Shown in pieces: positions 61,568 through 64,000 of a stretch of DNA of 64,000 nt. The translations under genes were made by a program, and so were the position numbers. A model generated the notes under the pieces. That model was not told where the DNA came from. It saw only the letters and a program-made list of their open reading frames with translations, and made no database searches. Within the stretch, counting starts at the first letter, position 1; each line of letters opens with the position of its first letter. Origin of the DNA: Actinomycetes bacterium (GTDB lineage Bacteria > Actinomycetota > Acidimicrobiia > Acidimicrobiales > JAMCPL01); NCBI GenBank assembly GCA_021841005.1, contig JAKBVZ010000035.1, forward strand, positions 1 through 64,000, in the 5' to 3' direction.

Positions 61568-62955
61568 GCGATGATCATGGCAAAGCACGCAAGCTGAGGA
61601 GGCCGAAGCCAAGGAGGCGTACCGAACTCGGGTTGCTGGTGCTCTCTTCAGTAATAGTGACGGCGCTGTATGCTTTACTGTCCTTTTCGACCAGTTCCAC
61701 CACATCTCTTCACCTTGCAGTGTTTCTGGGCATTGTCCTGGGCCTATCGCTTATTGCCCACGCTGTAACCAGAGTCCTTGCACCAGACGCAAGCCCGGTT
61801 TTCCTGCCGATAGCCGCCCTGCTGAACGGCATCGGTTATGTGATGATATCGCGGCTTTACCCGCACGAGGCCAAACTCCAGGCAGGGTGGACCGCCGTAG
61901 GTATTTTACTTTACGCATTGACACTGTATATCGTCAAGCGATCTAGAGATCTTGACCGTTACCGGTACTTGCTGTTGCTCCTTGCCATCGTCCTCATCCT
62001 CTCCCCTCTCATGCCTGTCATCGGTGAAAATATCTATGGAGAGAGGCTGTGGATACATGTGGGTCCCATCAGCGGGCAGCCTATAGAAGGAGCGAAGATA
62101 CTGCTTTGTATTTTTTTTGCCTCGTATTTCAGCGAGAAGCAGGAAGTGCTGAGGATCCCTACATTGCGAGTCGGCAACCGGCTACTGCCTTCCCCGGCTC
62201 CCCTAGGACCTATCCTGGCGGCATGGGCATTCTCCATGCTGGTACTGGCGGTCGAGCATGATGTCGGTTTTGCCGTCTTGCTCTTCGCTTTTTTCATAGC
62301 GATGTTCTGGCTGTCTACTGGGCACAAGCGCTGGATACTGTTCGGGTCGGGAATCTTTGCGGCAGGTCTTTTCGTGGGCATCCGCATACTCCCTCAGGTG
62401 CAGGAACGCATTACCGTGTGGCTGCACCCATTCAGCCACGCACAGACAACTGGTTACCAGATCGTTCAGGGTCTGTACGGCATGGGAACCGGTGGGCTTA
62501 TAGGCACCGGGCTTGGTCTGGGACACCCAGGCTTCATTCCCTTCCCGAGCACAGACATGATTTTCAGCGCCATCGGGGAGGAGATGGGTCTTCTGGGCAC
62601 CACCGTGGTGGTGGTGGCATTCATCTTCTTCCTCGGTGCAGGTCTCCAGGCTGCTCAGAGAGCCAGATCCGATTTCTCGAAACTGCTGGCTGCTGGCCTT
62701 ACTGTGATATTATCGCTTCAAGCATTTTTCATAATGGGTGGTATTACTCGCTTGTTCCCGCTGACTGGTTTTACCTTACCGTTTGTCGCTTATGGGGGTT
62801 CCTCACTGGTGGCTAATTACGTCCTGATAGCAGTTCTTGCCAGGATATCGGACGAGGGAAACCGCCCTGCGCTGGTGAGGGAGGCGACCACGCATGCCGT
62901 GATGATCCGCGAAGAAGACTTGCAGCCAGCGGCCGGCGCTCCGCCGACCCTATAG
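61564..62955 (+). CDS. SEDS-family protein (FtsW/RodA), copy 2
   Basis: Multiple TM; GLGLGHPGFIPFPSTDMIFSAIGEEMGLLG, FIMGGITRLFPLTGFTLPFVAYGGSSLVANY. ATGA overlap with aroE. Confidence 0.92.
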   Translation: MSDDHGKARKLRRPKPRRRTELGLLVLSSVIVTALYALLSFSTSSTTSLHLAVFLGIVLGLSLIAHAVTRVLAPDASPVFLPIAALLNGIGYVMISRLYPHEAKLQAGWTAVGILLYALTLYIVKRSRDLDRYRYLLLLLAIVLILSPLMPVIGENIYGERLWIHVGPISGQPIEGAKILLCIFFASYFSEKQEVLRIPTLRVGNRLLPSPAPLGPILAAWAFSMLVLAVEHDVGFAVLLFAFFIAMFWLSTGHKRWILFGSGIFAAGLFVGIRILPQVQERITVWLHPFSHAQTTGYQIVQGLYGMGTGGLIGTGLGLGHPGFIPFPSTDMIFSAIGEEMGLLGTTVVVVAFIFFLGAGLQAAQRARSDFSKLLAAGLTVILSLQAFFIMGGITRLFPLTGFTLPFVAYGGSSLVANYVLIAVLARISDEGNRPALVREATTHAVMIREEDLQPAAGAPPTL

Positions 62956-62993
62956 ACCATCTTCCGGTTTTCCCAGGAGTGCTTGGATCCCTG

Positions 62994-64000
62994 TTACGGG
63001 TTTCCATGGTTGGCAGGATTTCCGGTGTCGCCCGTATTTTCCGGCGTGCCGGCATTTCCAGCGGTATCGAGTGTACCAGGCTTCCCGTCCGGCGCAGTAC
63101 TGCCGTTCTGCCGACCGTTGAGATATCGTTTTACCTCGAACCTGCCTTTCTGCCATCCTTCTGTACGCACCTTCAGGGACAGGTAAGTGGCTCCTCCGAC
63201 GGGGATGGGCAGCCAGAAGTTGATAAGGCGATAGCCGAGCACGGCCAGTATCGCAGTGGTCTTGGCTACCCCGAAACCATGCAGGGTGGGGATCAGTATA
63301 CCTTCTATGATTCCCAGCCCACCAGGTGTCACAGGTATCACTGCCAGTACGTTGGCCAGCCCGTAGGCCACGAGAAGATCCACCGGAGACAGGATCGTGC
63401 CGAATGCGGCTATAAATACCCACAGGGAGGCTGCATCAAGTATCCAGTTGGTTGCGGCCCATATGATTGCGCGCTTGAGCATACTGCGATCCGCCGCCAG
63501 CGAGTGTAGCCTGCTGGCTATTTCTTGGAGGATACTTGTTACCTTGGCTCCGTGGATGAAAGGTATGTGGTCGCAGATAGAACCTACGCGGTCCAGAAGC
63601 TGCCGCTGGCCCTTTGTCAAAAGGAGCACCACTGAAGCGAAGATGGCGATCATGACGACTCCGGCACCGGCGGCAATCCCATAGAGGGGCTGGTAGCCGT
63701 CTATGGGTATGGAGACCACTAAGGCAATCCAGAATATTGCGTTCAACACTAGCGCCGATCCGACTCCCTGCATGCCCAATGCGAATGTTGCAGTGGCGGG
63801 GCTGATCCCCTCGCTCGTGAGCATACGGTAGCCGAGAGCCGCGCTTGGCGCATTGCCACCTGGCACCACGTGACTGAGGGCGAGCGTGGATAGGTCCACC
63901 CTCGCCAGGTAAGTCCTCTTCAAGCTGGGAGGTGGCAGCATTTCGTGAGTAAGCTGTATATATGCAGTCAGGGAGCCGACTTCCAGTATGACCCCAGCCA
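62994..64000 (-). CDS. YbhN/UPF0104 (lysylphosphatidylglycerol synthase TM-region-like) membrane protein, 5' end outside window
   Basis: VVPGGNAPSAALGYRML, VIPVTPGGLGIIEGILIP. The frame stays open (AGVILEVGSLTAYIQLTHE) from 63941 to the window edge. Confidence 0.82.
   Translation of the reverse strand, partial: AGVILEVGSLTAYIQLTHEMLPPPSLKRTYLARVDLSTLALSHVVPGGNAPSAALGYRMLTSEGISPATATFALGMQGVGSALVLNAIFWIALVVSIPIDGYQPLYGIAAGAGVVMIAIFASVVLLLTKGQRQLLDRVGSICDHIPFIHGAKVTSILQEIASRLHSLAADRSMLKRAIIWAATNWILDAASLWVFIAAFGTILSPVDLLVAYGLANVLAVIPVTPGGLGIIEGILIPTLHGFGVAKTTAILAVLGYRLINFWLPIPVGGATYLSLKVRTEGWQKGRFEVKRYLNGRQNGSTAPDGKPGTLDTAGNAGTPENTGDTGNPANHGNP

Overview
The 64 kb window looks like a moderately high-GC actinobacterial chromosome; an Acidimicrobiia-like lineage is a guess and I could not test it. 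Most of it is housekeeping genes: sucCD, purH, folD, metF, gyrB, gyrA, a tRNA-Arg(CCG), argS, lysA, hom, thrC, ppk1, a bifunctional nuclease, alaS-ruvX-mltG-aroE and two SEDS (RodA/FtsW) genes. Accessory material sits at the left end: an MT-A70 methyltransferase with a BglII-family endonuclease, an internally shortened Ada-AlkA protein with Ogt, and an AbrB/RelE-type toxin-antitoxin pair behind an 8-bp tandem repeat. The most interesting block is about 27.1-45.9 kb. It is a molybdenum-hydroxylase/purine island that collects homologs of the YgfM/XdhD/YgeY/SsnA/YgeX (DpaL) 'selenium-metabolism/anaerobic urate' set, with XdhC, a MocA-like protein, an NCS1 permease, an 8-oxoguanine-deaminase-like protein, a D-aminoacylase-like protein and an LLM flavin oxidoreductase. 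YgfK, YgeW and HyuA are not seen. A second theme runs through the whole window: short tandem duplications. Inside core enzymes they have periods that are multiples of three and form low-complexity inserts. In noncoding DNA the periods are mixed (8, 15, 17, 18, 71, 72 bp). Some create candidate repeat-peptide leader ORFs or copies of gene 3' ends. All calls come from reading motifs and translations by eye; no database search was run.
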